Assembly: GCF_015711015.1 (NCBI RefSeq)
Contig: NZ_CP064653.1
Span: 1,550,001 to 1,614,000 of the forward strand
DNA: 64,000 nt
Direction of reading: 5' to 3'
Source: Methylomonas sp. LL1
Lineage (GTDB): Bacteria; Pseudomonadota; Gammaproteobacteria; Methylococcales; Methylomonadaceae
Shown here: one piece after another, positions 6,789 to 16,587 of the stretch
Numbering within the stretch: the first letter of the stretch is position 1
Layout of the letters: each line of letters starts with the position of its first letter
Notes under the pieces: model-generated
Databases searched by the model: none
Seen by the model: only the letters and a program-made list of their open reading frames with translations
Told to the model about the DNA's origin: nothing
Program-made: the position numbers and the translations under genes

Positions 6789-9700
6789 TCAGAACGACAT
6801 CCTGACGCCAACTTCCAGGATATGATCGGATATGTTGGATTGCCCAAGCCGGGTTTCATAACGGATAAATCCTGCACCGCCACCCGGTAGGGTCGCACTG
6901 ACTGAACCACCCAGGTTAATGTAATCACGATCCGGGTTACCGGTCTGAATGATGAAATTACCAAGCCCCTGCGCCGCTTGGGATAAACGCATATTAATTG
7001 AACGATTGTCGTTGAGGTATTGATGCTCCCATTCCACCCGCACTGCAGGCGTTATGACACCCCATGCAGTACTGAATGGGTAACTGATCTGTGTCCCCAA
7101 GTTACTGATAAATGAATGATTGGTTTGTGCCCCGGTAGTCATGTCGAATCCATTGCCGCCCTGTTCCTGATACTCTCCTATATGCATACCAAGATACTCC
7201 AAACGTAGGTAAGGACCGATCGTCCACCCCTGCCAGCTTAAATCCTTGCCACTGCTCAACACGAAGCTGTATTGATGACCCGTGGGATTTGCATTGGACT
7301 GGCCATTGAATCCGGAATAACCATATTGACGATTAAATGAATACTCATTGCTTCCATAATTAGCCATCCAGTCCACATAGAAATTCTCCGGCAAGAAATA
7401 GCTGCCATAAAATGCCCCCATATAAGTATCGCTATTCATATGGCCAGCAGATTCATCGTACTGCGCTGACGAGCTGGTGTAATTGAAAGCCAAGCCTGTC
7501 ACCAATTGATCGTTGATACGATAATCTGCCCCGACTGTAGCTGTATAGGATTGGGAATTAAAACCCCGATCCCAACTGCTATTATGCAAGTCTCCAAAGT
7601 TAAATCGTGTCTGTATAAAAACACCTAAGGGACTATCCCTGAAAAGTTCATTGTCGTCGCCGGCTGCACCACCTGTGGTATTAATCCCCAATGCACGTGA
7701 TAACTGGTCAGTGGACATATGAATTCCATTGAAGTTAATCGACAAGGGTACACTGCCGCCACCACTACGCAAACTGGCTAGTCTTGAAAAAGGCGCATCC
7801 ATTCGGGTTGCACTGAATTTAATCGGACCAGCCATCTGTCCGGGTACTTGATCGGGTGTCAACGAAGCAACAGCAAGCCTTTGCTGAGATGGACTCAAAC
7901 CCTGGAGTTGCAGGCAACGAGTAACCAAATTACCTGTTGGCGCTGTGCAGGCTTCAGCCAAAGCGGCGGCAAAGTTTTGTTGGTTAGTGGTTAAACCTGT
8001 ATCGCCGGTAATATCGCTGCCAAAAGGCACAAGACTCCAAGGCAACAACTGACCACTGCCCGCACCAAAGCGTCTGATGCTGCCCAACAGATATTGGTTG
8101 TCTAGCAACGTCGGATCGAAATAAACGTCGTAATTGCTGTTAATGCTGTTAAGTTGACTAAGCCCATCCGGCAAAATGATCCGACCGGCATAAAGCGCGG
8201 CACCCGGCGTAGTGTTTCCATCGACCAACCTGAGGAAATTACCACTACTGAGCGTCATAGAACCCCAGGCGAAATTATCAAGTGGAATAGCGTTGGTAAT
8301 GCCTAGATCGGCACTGGCTAACCCCATGGTATGCTGGGTTCCGGCCTGGCCACTGAAAATCAAGTCGGCATTGGCGGTATTCCATAATGTGTTCTGTGTG
8401 CTGGCGTTATTGAAATCACCGTTAACGATGAACTGGTCTCCCGTCCCGCCCACCAGATAGCCCGTGACACCTACACTCAGGTTGTTGAACTGATTAGTAG
8501 ACGGATCACTGATATAAGCCCCATTGTTAGTGAAATCACCCGTGTATTGCACTGTGGTATCCGAAACCTTAACAGTACCTTCGTTTTTTACTGCACCTGC
8601 AATGACATGAATCCCTGTATTATTGATATTGAGATTACCTTGGTTTAGGATTGAATTTGCTTCCAGATATGCCGCAGAAAAATTTAACGTTCCGTTGTTA
8701 TACACGTTCAATTGGTTGAGAACTGTCAAGTTGCCGGCGTTCAGATCGAGCGTTGCAGTTCCAGTTCCACCGCCTAATTCCAAGCTTTTAATAACTGTAT
8801 CTGTGGCAGGGCCATCAACAACGATATTGTTTCCAGTCGGCTGAATGATTGCGGGAAGCAATGCGTTCGGAGTAAATCCAAGCCCAGAATCCCAGTTGGA
8901 CGGATTGTCCCATGAGCCGTACAAGGACCCCCAGTTCAATGTACCAGTGGGAGTGGCTAGAAAACCGTGAATTTCGTCATTAACAGAAGCTTCACCGACA
9001 ATTTGACCCAAACTATTGATTCCAAAAGCCTGGTTCAAATTAAACGGGGAGGATTGAAATATTGCATAATCGTTTAAATTCACAGCATCACCCCAACCAC
9101 CGGCAGTGGTTCGATACCAGATGATTCCGATACTCCCTTCGCTCCCCTGCGTCCCCACCACCTGCCCCGCATTGTTTAAGGCATAAGCTTCCTGATTCTG
9201 TGCTACATTCAATCTTACGGAGCTACCATCTGCTAACAAGATGAAGGAATCGCCATCATTAATAAATGCAATTTCTCCCAGATCATTTAGTGCAGTAATC
9301 GATTTGCCAGATAATACAGGGATCGAATCAACATCAGGCAGCAAGTAAACTTTACCGTCTTGTTTCACTAATAACTGGCCAGCGTTGTTGATTGCTAAGC
9401 CGGTACTACCAAAGCCTAAGGGATTAGAAACCGTCCCGTCCTGTTGCATAATAAAAACTTCAGAGGTGGTTTGATTAGTACCGATCACTTGACCCGCGTT
9501 GTTAATCCCAACACCGGTGTTATTGACTGCACCGAGCCCATTCAGAGGCGTGCCTGTCGCGAGAGCATTTTCCCAAAGTATCGCCTGAACTTGATTTGGA
9601 TTGTCAAGGCGATTACCCAGGATTTGCCCCCGATTATTAATAATGATGTGCGATGTAAAATTGTAGTAGTCCTCGCTTACATTAGCCGAGGCCAACGTGC

Positions 9701-9992
9701 CGAGGTTAACTGGAGATATTGTCGAGCTACCCTGTTGCCAATTCCAGATGACGGCATTGCGCACATTGGTAGATTGGTTTTGGTTTGCGGGATCAATTGA
9801 GTCAGAAAAACCGACTATTTGCCCCAGGTCGTTGATGGATTGGGCATGGGCGGATGGATTTTCGGACCATGGCAGAAGGTCTGTTACCTGATAAATCACT
9901 CCAGCGAATGATGGCAATGCCGTAATCGCCAACATAAAGCCAGTGACAACTTCCAACGGAGCGAGCCTGAGGAATAAATTTTTCACATTCAT
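6789..9992 (-). CDS. Large autotransporter with HAF-type repeats
   Basis: 1067 residues. A Sec signal peptide (about residues 1-30, ending SFAG) is followed by about seven HAF-type repeats between residues 50 and 345, each with an IN(D/N)xGQ(I/V)xG core. Next comes a repeat-rich beta passenger region (about 350-640) typical of autotransporter adhesins, and a C-terminal beta-barrel of roughly 270 residues with alternating aromatic strands ending in VGVRMSF, the terminal Phe being the outer membrane targeting signal. It should be secreted by the type V route and displayed at the cell surface. It is the only gene of its unit. Adhesion or biofilm roles are inferred; no catalytic motif is seen. 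AT-richer and Asn-rich passenger compared with its neighbours. Confidence 0.88.
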   Translation of the reverse strand: MNVKNLFLRLAPLEVVTGFMLAITALPSFAGVIYQVTDLLPWSENPSAHAQSINDLGQIVGFSDSIDPANQNQSTNVRNAVIWNWQQGSSTISPVNLGTLASANVSEDYYNFTSHIIINNRGQILGNRLDNPNQVQAILWENALATGTPLNGLGAVNNTGVGINNAGQVIGTNQTTSEVFIMQQDGTVSNPLGFGSTGLAINNAGQLLVKQDGKVYLLPDVDSIPVLSGKSITALNDLGEIAFINDGDSFILLADGSSVRLNVAQNQEAYALNNAGQVVGTQGSEGSIGIIWYRTTAGGWGDAVNLNDYAIFQSSPFNLNQAFGINSLGQIVGEASVNDEIHGFLATPTGTLNWGSLYGSWDNPSNWDSGLGFTPNALLPAIIQPTGNNIVVDGPATDTVIKSLELGGGTGTATLDLNAGNLTVLNQLNVYNNGTLNFSAAYLEANSILNQGNLNINNTGIHVIAGAVKNEGTVKVSDTTVQYTGDFTNNGAYISDPSTNQFNNLSVGVTGYLVGGTGDQFIVNGDFNNASTQNTLWNTANADLIFSGQAGTQHTMGLASADLGITNAIPLDNFAWGSMTLSSGNFLRLVDGNTTPGAALYAGRIILPDGLSQLNSINSNYDVYFDPTLLDNQYLLGSIRRFGAGSGQLLPWSLVPFGSDITGDTGLTTNQQNFAAALAEACTAPTGNLVTRCLQLQGLSPSQQRLAVASLTPDQVPGQMAGPIKFSATRMDAPFSRLASLRSGGGSVPLSINFNGIHMSTDQLSRALGINTTGGAAGDDNELFRDSPLGVFIQTRFNFGDLHNSSWDRGFNSQSYTATVGADYRINDQLVTGLAFNYTSSSAQYDESAGHMNSDTYMGAFYGSYFLPENFYVDWMANYGSNEYSFNRQYGYSGFNGQSNANPTGHQYSFVLSSGKDLSWQGWTIGPYLRLEYLGMHIGEYQEQGGNGFDMTTGAQTNHSFISNLGTQISYPFSTAWGVITPAVRVEWEHQYLNDNRSINMRLSQAAQGLGNFIIQTGNPDRDYINLGGSVSATLPGGGAGFIRYETRLGQSNISDHILEVGVRMSF

Positions 9993-10032
9993 GACGAGAT
10001 CCCTGGCTGAGGTAAATCAACAACGAATTACC

Positions 10033-10048
10033 CAAGTCACATGACTTG
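10033..10048. promoter_or_regulatory. 16-bp palindrome upstream of the autotransporter
   Basis: CAAGTCA-CA-TGACTTG, seven-base perfect arms, 41 bases before the autotransporter ATG. Further upstream AGAGGAACT occurs twice in direct orientation (10076-10084 and 10097-10105), exactly 21 bases apart, and TCAACTAA twice (10052, 10090). Together these look like a regulator-binding region for the autotransporter. The remaining sequence to 10274 is AT-rich with no gene. Confidence 0.45.
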
Positions 10049-10274
10049 ATGTCAACTAATTTAAATACTGAATTCAGAGGAACTCACAATCAACTAAGAG
10101 GAACTTGCAAAACTCGATAAACCGAACGTAATTAGTGGCAAGAATGGCCAAAAAAGAAAAAAATGCGCCGGACCAAAAGCGATAAAGTTGGCCTACTAAA
10201 ACCCAAAAAATCATCAATAAATTAACAGGTTACACGAGACTTTATCACAAGCGTGGTTGAACATTCAAAGTTCA

Positions 10275-10615
10275 TTATTTCCATGGCTAGCGGAAGAGTT
10301 AGGTCCACTGACGGCGAAGCAGCAGGAATTAGCCACGACACTGTAACGGGTGCGCATTGAAGTGTTCATTTATTCCTCGCGCGGTTTTCCAGGTCGCCCG
10401 GCGCAAGATCGTACCGCTATCGCGAGGGGTTCGTCGCGAAGATGATCTACAACCAACCGACGACGCGGGCTTTGCTGGATCGACTGTTAACGGATAGCAC
10501 GTTACGGCGCATTTGTGACTGGGGGAGCAAAGGTGGTGTCCGTGGCCCATCCGCGGAGGTGTTTCATTTCAACTCAGATGGCAAGGTTACGAAAGCCTAT
10601 GCCCATTACCTCTAA
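10275..10615 (+). pseudogene. Decayed transposase N-terminus (DUF772-like)
   Basis: Translation gives LFPWLAEELGPLTAKQQELATTL, an in-frame stop, RVRIEVFI, then GRPAQDRTAIARG, a one-base frameshift, and FVAKMIYNQPTTRALLDRLLTDSTLRRICDWG. This order matches the N-terminal domain of DUF772-type transposases (IS5/IS1182-like). The catalytic part is missing and the fragment ends at a stop at 10613. No terminal repeats are visible. Fills most of the 700-base gap between the autotransporter and the kinase gene. Confidence 0.65.
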
Positions 10616-10700
10616 CTTCATTGGCTTTATGCCTATTCCTAGTCGCGGCAGATGCGGCACATTCTCGCCATGCCACGTTAGCTTTCAAAATCACAACTAT

Positions 10701-12932
10701 TCATGGCTGAATGCCATCGGTAATCTGTTCGGTTTGCCGCAACATCTGCTGGATACGATCGAAGCGAAAATCTTCCGCCAACTTGGCCATCAGTTCGGCT
10801 TCGGCCGGGTATTCGGGACGCAGACGATTGAGAATAAGCATTAAGTTATCCTTGTCCAAGGTCATGGCGGCCTGGCTTAAATCGCTTATTAACTCGGGCG
10901 GCAAATCGGCTAGATTGGTAATCGCCGGCACAATTTCCGATTGGGTTTCGGCGGACTCGAAACGCAGCCCTAGCGCCCGTCCGATGGCTTCGAACAAACG
11001 TTGGGCCTCGATGGGTTTGCTCAACATCTCATCGCAACCGGCCGCCAACACTTGTTCCTTATCTTCCTCGAAAGCCGAAGCGGTCAGAGCAAGAATCGGG
11101 AATTTGTCGCCCCCAAGTAGCGAACGTATCGCTCGGGTGGCCTGGTAGCCATCCATCACCGGCATGCGCATATCCATCAGAATCAGCTGAGGATGCCAGC
11201 TTTGGAACAATTCGACCGCTTCCTGGCCATTGGCGGCTATCGCTACCTCGCAGCCGATCTGTCTCAATAATTGCTCCACCACCTGCTGGTTATCGAGTTT
11301 ATCTTCGGCCACCAGGATACGCGGCGCATGCTGGCCGGCCGCCAAGCCGACGATTCCAGCGGGGCTGGCGGTATTGGATACGGCTTCGGCAATTGGCAAC
11401 GGAATCCCGAAAGCAAAAGTACTGCCCTTGCCCAGCTCACTGGTCACGGTCAACTCCCCTCCCATCAGGCGAACGAACTCCCGGCTGATAGCCAGCCCCA
11501 AACCCGTACCCTCGCCCTTGGCGATGCCGCCGGCGGTTTGGTAGAAGGCTTTGAAAATACGACCCTGATCATCCTCGGCGATGCCGGGGCCGGTGTCGCT
11601 GACCTCGAAGCGAATAGTTCGATCCGGCAGCAGGTTGACATTCAGGCAAATCCGGCCTCGATCGGTATATTTCACGGCATTGCCCAGCAAGTTGAGCAGC
11701 ACCTGATGCAGATGGTGAACGTCCCCCTGGACATAGCACGGCAAGTCGGAAGCTCGTTCGACACTGAAAGCCAGTCCCTTGGTTTCCGCGCGGACACGTA
11801 TCATCTCTTCTACCGCATTTAGGGCAAGAGGCAAATCGAAGGCCTCATTGGTGACCGTGGTTCGGCCGGCTTCGATGCGGGAGATTTCCAGTACGTCGTT
11901 GATCAGCGCCAGGAGATGATTGCCAGAACGATTAATGGTGGCAATGTTGCGGCGCTCATCTTCCGGAATGCGCTGATCGCGCGCCATGATCTGAGCAAAG
12001 CCGAGGATGGCGTTCAAAGGCGTCCGCAACTCATGCGACATATTGGCCAGGAAAATACTCTTGGCACGATTGGCCGCCTCGGCTGCGTCGCGGGCTTGCT
12101 CAAGCTCCCGCGTGCGCTCGGCCACGAGTTGTTCGAGGTGGCACCGATAGCTGTCCAATTCCGCCTCCGCTTTCTTGCGTTCGGCTATTTCCCGTTCCAG
12201 CGAGTCGCGAGAGGTAGTGATAAGCTGCAACTGCCGCGACATGCTGTCTATCGAGTTAGACAGGTCGCCCATCTCGTCATGGCTCATCAGGCCAACCCTA
12301 TGTTCCAGATGGCCTTTGCCTATGATTCGGGCCCCCTGCCGCAGGCGGCTGATCGGCTCCAATACCCGGCGTCCCAGCAAATAGGTATTGATGCTAATAA
12401 AAACCAGCCAGTAGACCACGCTGGCGACGAACAGGCTTATCAATATCGCCTCATCCGCTTCACTACGGCGTCTGGCCTCGCTACGCGAGGTTTCAATGCT
12501 GGTGATCAGGCTGCGTACCCGTAACTCGAACTGGGCCGTCGTCACCTCTCGAGTCATGATCAGATCGTCGGTCGCATTGTTGCGTTCGTGATATTTGACC
12601 AGGTCTTCGAACACGCCGCGCAAAAATTCGCTGTCATGCCGGATTATAGGTAATAGGCGGTCTTTGTTGCCGGTCGCTATCGCATCCAGATGATTCATCG
12701 CTTCGGCGTGCAACGCGAACCATTGTTGTTTCGGGCGCTCCGAGCGTGTCAGCCGATATTCGTTGGCCAGATTATTGATTTGGGTAAAATCCGAGACCAG
12801 ATGGTCTAGGGTTGCCACGGTCAGCCGGATTCGAGTGGTACGCTCTTGCATTTGCCAAATCAACAGGCTTAGCAAAGCCATGATGGCAAAGGCAGCAGTG
12901 AAACTCAGCGTGGCCCATTTCCGTATCCTCAT
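10701..12932 (-). CDS. Hybrid sensor histidine kinase, membrane bound
   Basis: 743 residues. Membrane span at ~8-26, periplasmic helical sensor ~30-160, second span ~163-186, HAMP ~187-240, coiled coil ~240-290, HisKA with H300 in FLANMSHELRTPLNAILGF, HATPase_c with DTGPGI and GTGLGLAI, and a receiver domain with D587 (LILMDMRMPVMDG). The C-terminus adds an ~80-residue helical module (LADLPPELISDLSQAAMTLDKD...) without a phosphorylatable His, so not a canonical HPt. It follows the substrate-binding lipoprotein gene by 48 bases; the pair probably forms one sensory unit in which the lipoprotein presents a ligand. The transmitter is closely similar to that of the protein at 28430-31330. No partner response regulator with an output domain is adjacent. 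Confidence 0.9.
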   Translation of the reverse strand: MRIRKWATLSFTAAFAIMALLSLLIWQMQERTTRIRLTVATLDHLVSDFTQINNLANEYRLTRSERPKQQWFALHAEAMNHLDAIATGNKDRLLPIIRHDSEFLRGVFEDLVKYHERNNATDDLIMTREVTTAQFELRVRSLITSIETSRSEARRRSEADEAILISLFVASVVYWLVFISINTYLLGRRVLEPISRLRQGARIIGKGHLEHRVGLMSHDEMGDLSNSIDSMSRQLQLITTSRDSLEREIAERKKAEAELDSYRCHLEQLVAERTRELEQARDAAEAANRAKSIFLANMSHELRTPLNAILGFAQIMARDQRIPEDERRNIATINRSGNHLLALINDVLEISRIEAGRTTVTNEAFDLPLALNAVEEMIRVRAETKGLAFSVERASDLPCYVQGDVHHLHQVLLNLLGNAVKYTDRGRICLNVNLLPDRTIRFEVSDTGPGIAEDDQGRIFKAFYQTAGGIAKGEGTGLGLAISREFVRLMGGELTVTSELGKGSTFAFGIPLPIAEAVSNTASPAGIVGLAAGQHAPRILVAEDKLDNQQVVEQLLRQIGCEVAIAANGQEAVELFQSWHPQLILMDMRMPVMDGYQATRAIRSLLGGDKFPILALTASAFEEDKEQVLAAGCDEMLSKPIEAQRLFEAIGRALGLRFESAETQSEIVPAITNLADLPPELISDLSQAAMTLDKDNLMLILNRLRPEYPAEAELMAKLAEDFRFDRIQQMLRQTEQITDGIQP

Positions 12933-12980
12933 GTTCCCGCTCCATTCAGGTCACATCGTCCGATGCCGTGAAATTTCATT

Positions 12981-13991
12981 TCAACGAACGATGGTGACCG
13001 CTTCGGGTTTGACCGCCTTCAGCGGTTCGGTTGCGAAGAAATCCAGATAATTCGGCATCGCTTGCCGCGGCACGATGCCACGTTGCATAACCCAGTGGGA
13101 TAAGCTTTCCAGTATCACCAGCATGGCCTGATCGAGGCGCAGGGCGAAACGATAAACATTGGTATCGTAGAGTTCCGCGCTGATCTTGGCCCGCTCGGCC
13201 AGCACTCGGCGCATGTCTTCCGGTTGCTCTTGATGATGATGTTCCGCTTCCACTAGGGCATGAAAGAATTTCTGGAGAGTCTCGCCATGGCCGGCCACAT
13301 AATCCGGGCTGGCGGTGATGTACCAGGTCAGGGTGTAATAGTGGGGGTTCGAATAGCTGTAGGCATGATCACCCAATTGTTTTTGCCAAGCCAACACATA
13401 GGGTTGCCAGCCGACACCGGCGTCAACCTCCCCCGAGGCCAAGGCCTCGCCGATCTTGTCGGTGGAAATCGAAACTATCCTGACCTGATCGCGAGTGATG
13501 TTATGGTTGGTCAGTGTGGCGTCAAGAAAATATTCGGAAGAGGTGCCAACCTCGACGGCAATCGCCTTGCCTCGCAGATCTTCCGGTTTTGCCATGCCAT
13601 GGTCCATATTACCGACCAGCATGATGTCGCCAAAACTTTCACCCAGCGAGCCCAAGATAGCGAGCCGTTTGCCGGTCATGATGGTCTTGACGACCGGGGT
13701 CTCGGAGGCCAGGGCGATCTGGGCTTTTTGTTCCAGCATGGCGTCCAAACTTTGCTTGCCAGAGGGCTTTAGGTCGACAACGACGTCCAATCCCTGTTGC
13801 TCGAATAACCCTTGATCAATCGCCAGAAACACGAGGCCGGTCAGCGCATATGGGGAACTGGCGATCACGATTTTTTCCTTGACAGTCTGTCGTTCCGCCG
13901 CTTTATCGCAACCGGAAACACCCGCGCCGAACAGGATAACCAACACCAGCACGGTCATTGTCCTAATTCGCTTCAAGACGGCATGATTCAT
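12981..13991 (-). CDS. NMT1/SsuA-type substrate-binding lipoprotein
   Basis: 336 residues with a lipoprotein signal peptide, lipobox VSGC (C28). The mature part follows the periplasmic binding protein fold of the NMT1/THI5/SsuA/TauA group: KIVIASSPYALTGLVFLAIDQGLFEQQGLDV, LRGKAIAVEVGTSSEYFL, ASGEVDAGVGWQPYV. These bind nitrate, sulfonates, taurine or thiamine precursors; the ligand cannot be told from sequence. No ABC permease or ATPase is nearby; instead the next gene is a membrane hybrid kinase, so a role as a ligand-presenting sensor subunit is likely (inference). The 200-base upstream gap contains a GCCGGC-TCTTAG-GCCGGC stem at about 14033-14050. Confidence 0.87.
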   Translation of the reverse strand: MNHAVLKRIRTMTVLVLVILFGAGVSGCDKAAERQTVKEKIVIASSPYALTGLVFLAIDQGLFEQQGLDVVVDLKPSGKQSLDAMLEQKAQIALASETPVVKTIMTGKRLAILGSLGESFGDIMLVGNMDHGMAKPEDLRGKAIAVEVGTSSEYFLDATLTNHNITRDQVRIVSISTDKIGEALASGEVDAGVGWQPYVLAWQKQLGDHAYSYSNPHYYTLTWYITASPDYVAGHGETLQKFFHALVEAEHHHQEQPEDMRRVLAERAKISAELYDTNVYRFALRLDQAMLVILESLSHWVMQRGIVPRQAMPNYLDFFATEPLKAVKPEAVTIVR

Positions 13992-14194
13992 GGATTCTCC
14001 TATAGCGATCGGCGCTACGCTTATCCTGTCTCGCCGGCTCTTAGGCCGGCATCAGAGCATCAGGTAGGCCAACCGGCGCAACGATGTGCAATTCAAGGGC
14101 GTTAATGCGGGCGAATATCAAACCGCCGTATTTATATTCTGCCACATAATACGCCGGCTTATCCGGCATACTGGGGCTAGCCTTGCCTCAGCCA

Positions 14195-14797
14195 TCAAAC
14201 AATACGGCGAAAAGTCAGATTGATACGCGGTAGTTTAGTTTTGCGGGTTTTGGGCAACTCGTGGCGCCAATGATGTTGCAGTTCACCGGCCATTATCAGT
14301 AAGTCACCGTGGCCCAATTCAACATCCAGTTTGTATCCGGTTTTTGTGTGGCGAAAACGCAGCAGCCGGCTTTCGCCGAAACTCAACGAGGCGATCAGCG
14401 GATTGTTGCCCAGTTCTTTCTCATCGTCGGCATGGCAGCCCATGGAGTCCCGGCCATCGCGATACAGATTGGCCAACACGCTATTGAACGCTTGCCCGCA
14501 AACGGCCTCGACATCGGCCCTAAGATTCAGCAATTCCGCGGTCCAGGCTTGCGGGATATGATTAACACCGGAATAGCGGTAATGCGCGCCCGGATCGCCA
14601 TACCAGGCCATCAATCGCGGCACTTTCAGCCAACGGCCATAGATGTGCAATTGCTCTTGGCGCCAATCCAGCCCTTGATAAAGCCGTTGAAAATAAAGGT
14701 CGGCCCGATCCCGCGGATAGAACTTCCGCAGCCAATATAATTGGCCGTCAAACGGGACATGATTCGCTTGCCCCGACATAAACCCGGCGGCTACCAA
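14195..14797 (-). CDS. alkB: AlkB-type 2-oxoglutarate/Fe(II) dioxygenase
   Basis: 200 residues. Iron ligands H122-x-D124 (CHADDE) and H179 (HHWRHELPK), and the 2-oxoglutarate-binding Arg residues in RINLTFR (R191, R197). Compact family close to the eukaryotic ALKBH2/3 type. It removes alkyl lesions (1-methyladenine, 3-methylcytosine) from nucleic acids by oxidative demethylation. It overlaps the transporter gene by seven bases; a second in-frame ATG at 14779 would remove the overlap. For a cell exposed to methylating intermediates such a repair enzyme is plausible (inference). A GCCGG/CCGGC stem lies just downstream at 14153-14167. Confidence 0.93.
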   Translation of the reverse strand: MVAAGFMSGQANHVPFDGQLYWLRKFYPRDRADLYFQRLYQGLDWRQEQLHIYGRWLKVPRLMAWYGDPGAHYRYSGVNHIPQAWTAELLNLRADVEAVCGQAFNSVLANLYRDGRDSMGCHADDEKELGNNPLIASLSFGESRLLRFRHTKTGYKLDVELGHGDLLIMAGELQHHWRHELPKTRKTKLPRINLTFRRIV

Positions 14798-16461
14798 TTG
14801 ACCAGCACGATGATCAGTTGCGCGGCGATGATCCTGAGTATCATCACCAACGGATAGACGGTGGCATAGGCGATCGATACCGCCGCCGATGGGCTCAGGT
14901 TATTGGCGAAGGCCAGCGCCGGCGGATCGGTCATGCTGCCGGCCAACAATCCGCAGAGGGACAGATAATTGAGTTTATTGACCAAACGGGCAATCAGCGC
15001 CACGATCAGCAAGGGCAGCACGGTGATCAAGGAGGCGCAAGCCATCCAGTAAAAACCATCACCCTGCAACAGGGTTTTCATAAACTCGTCGCCCGAATGC
15101 AAGCCGACGCACGCCAAAAACAGCACGATGCCGATATCCTTCAGGATGATATTGGAGCTTTTCGGCAAATGCCAGGTCATGGTGCCCCAGTTGCTGACCC
15201 GGCTGAGCATGATCGCCACCAGCAACGGCCCGCCGGCCATGCCCAGATGCAAAGCGGACGGTAAACCCGGCAAATAAAACGGCCAACTGCCCAACAAAAC
15301 CCCCAGGGTGATGCCGAGAAAAATCGGCATGATTTGCGGATGATCGAGTTCTTCCAGCGAGTTTCCCAAGGCTTTCTCGATATTGTCCAACGCCTCCTGA
15401 CTGCCCACCACATGCAACTCGTCGCCAAAATGCACATGCATGGCATAGGTCGGGGTAAATTCGACATCCGGCCGATGAATGCGGGAAATGGTAACGCCAT
15501 AGCGGACGCACAAATCGCCAATGGCCTGATTGATCGAAGACTTGTTGGTGACTACCAGACGCTTGGTACGCAAATTATTGGCGATTTCATGCAAATTGAT
15601 CTTGGCATCCGGCCCGATCACGATTTTCAAACGTTGCAATTGCTCGCGCTTGCCGACCACACGAATCGTATCCCCAAGCAATAATCGGGTATCGTGACTA
15701 GCAATCACGACCTCGGATTCCCCCTTGTGCAAAATCCGAGTTATCACCACTCCCATGCCCTCGAAAAACGGCACTTGCTCGATGGTCAGCCCGTTCAGAT
15801 TCGGGTTTTCAACCACTAGGTCTTCCCAAACCGGAATGTCCACCTGTTGCTGTTGATGATCGGCAAAATCCTCGGCTTCGGCGGCAATGTTGACGTTAAA
15901 CAGCCGTTTAACCAGCAGCATGGACAAAATGATGCCGACGATGCCGAACGGATAAGCCACCGCATAGCCCAGACCCGGCATTTTCATGATTTCGCCATTG
16001 ATGTCCGGCATACTGCTCAACACATGCTGGGCCGCGGCCAGGGACGGAGTGTTGGTGGTGGCGCCGGAGAACAAGCCCACGGCCACCGGCATCGGTATCT
16101 TGCCAATCTCACTGATTGCAACGGTAACCAACGCCCCCAACATGACGACCCCGGCCGCCATCCCATTCAGGCGCAGACCATATTTGAAAAACGAACTGAC
16201 AAAGCTGGGGCCGACCTGCAGCCCGATCGCATAGACGAACAGAATCAAGCCGAATTCGCGTAAAAAATGCATCACTTCGGGGTGGATAGTCAGATTGAAG
16301 TGGCCGAATATCAACCCGGAAAACAACACGCCGGCAATCCCGAGTCTGATACCGGCAAACGCCAACCGCCCCAGCAGCAAGCCGGTCGAAATCACCAAGC
16401 TGATAATCAAAATGGCGTGAGGCACGGAATCCTGATTGAAAAGTTGCACAAGCCAGGGCAT
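14791..16461 (-). CDS. AspT/YidE-family membrane antiporter with two TrkA-C domains
   Basis: 556 residues: five to six membrane spans (about 15-185), two RCK_C/TrkA-C regulatory domains in the middle (about 200-365, with the pattern VVGKREQLQRL and VVGSQEALDNIE), then five to six more spans (about 375-556). The GXXXD-like and SGATTNTPSLAAA / AGSMTDPPALAFA repeats in the two halves are typical of the aspartate:alanine exchanger family. Exact substrate unknown. Promoter region is shared head to head with the cytochrome c4 gene, 126 bases apart. Confidence 0.9.
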   Translation of the reverse strand: MPWLVQLFNQDSVPHAILIISLVISTGLLLGRLAFAGIRLGIAGVLFSGLIFGHFNLTIHPEVMHFLREFGLILFVYAIGLQVGPSFVSSFFKYGLRLNGMAAGVVMLGALVTVAISEIGKIPMPVAVGLFSGATTNTPSLAAAQHVLSSMPDINGEIMKMPGLGYAVAYPFGIVGIILSMLLVKRLFNVNIAAEAEDFADHQQQQVDIPVWEDLVVENPNLNGLTIEQVPFFEGMGVVITRILHKGESEVVIASHDTRLLLGDTIRVVGKREQLQRLKIVIGPDAKINLHEIANNLRTKRLVVTNKSSINQAIGDLCVRYGVTISRIHRPDVEFTPTYAMHVHFGDELHVVGSQEALDNIEKALGNSLEELDHPQIMPIFLGITLGVLLGSWPFYLPGLPSALHLGMAGGPLLVAIMLSRVSNWGTMTWHLPKSSNIILKDIGIVLFLACVGLHSGDEFMKTLLQGDGFYWMACASLITVLPLLIVALIARLVNKLNYLSLCGLLAGSMTDPPALAFANNLSPSAAVSIAYATVYPLVMILRIIAAQLIIVLVNW

Positions 16462-16587
16462 GAATGTCCTTAGATGAGAAGAAGATAGGCGCGAATTTGT
16501 ATTGCTAATGACCAGCCCTCTGCATATGATAGCCGGCAGTGCATACGCGTCTTAACGATTGTACAACAAGCCAGCGAGGCCATCGAT

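Noticed and set aside
10329..10550. 73-residue minus-strand frame
   Set aside because: It is the antisense of the transposase relic.
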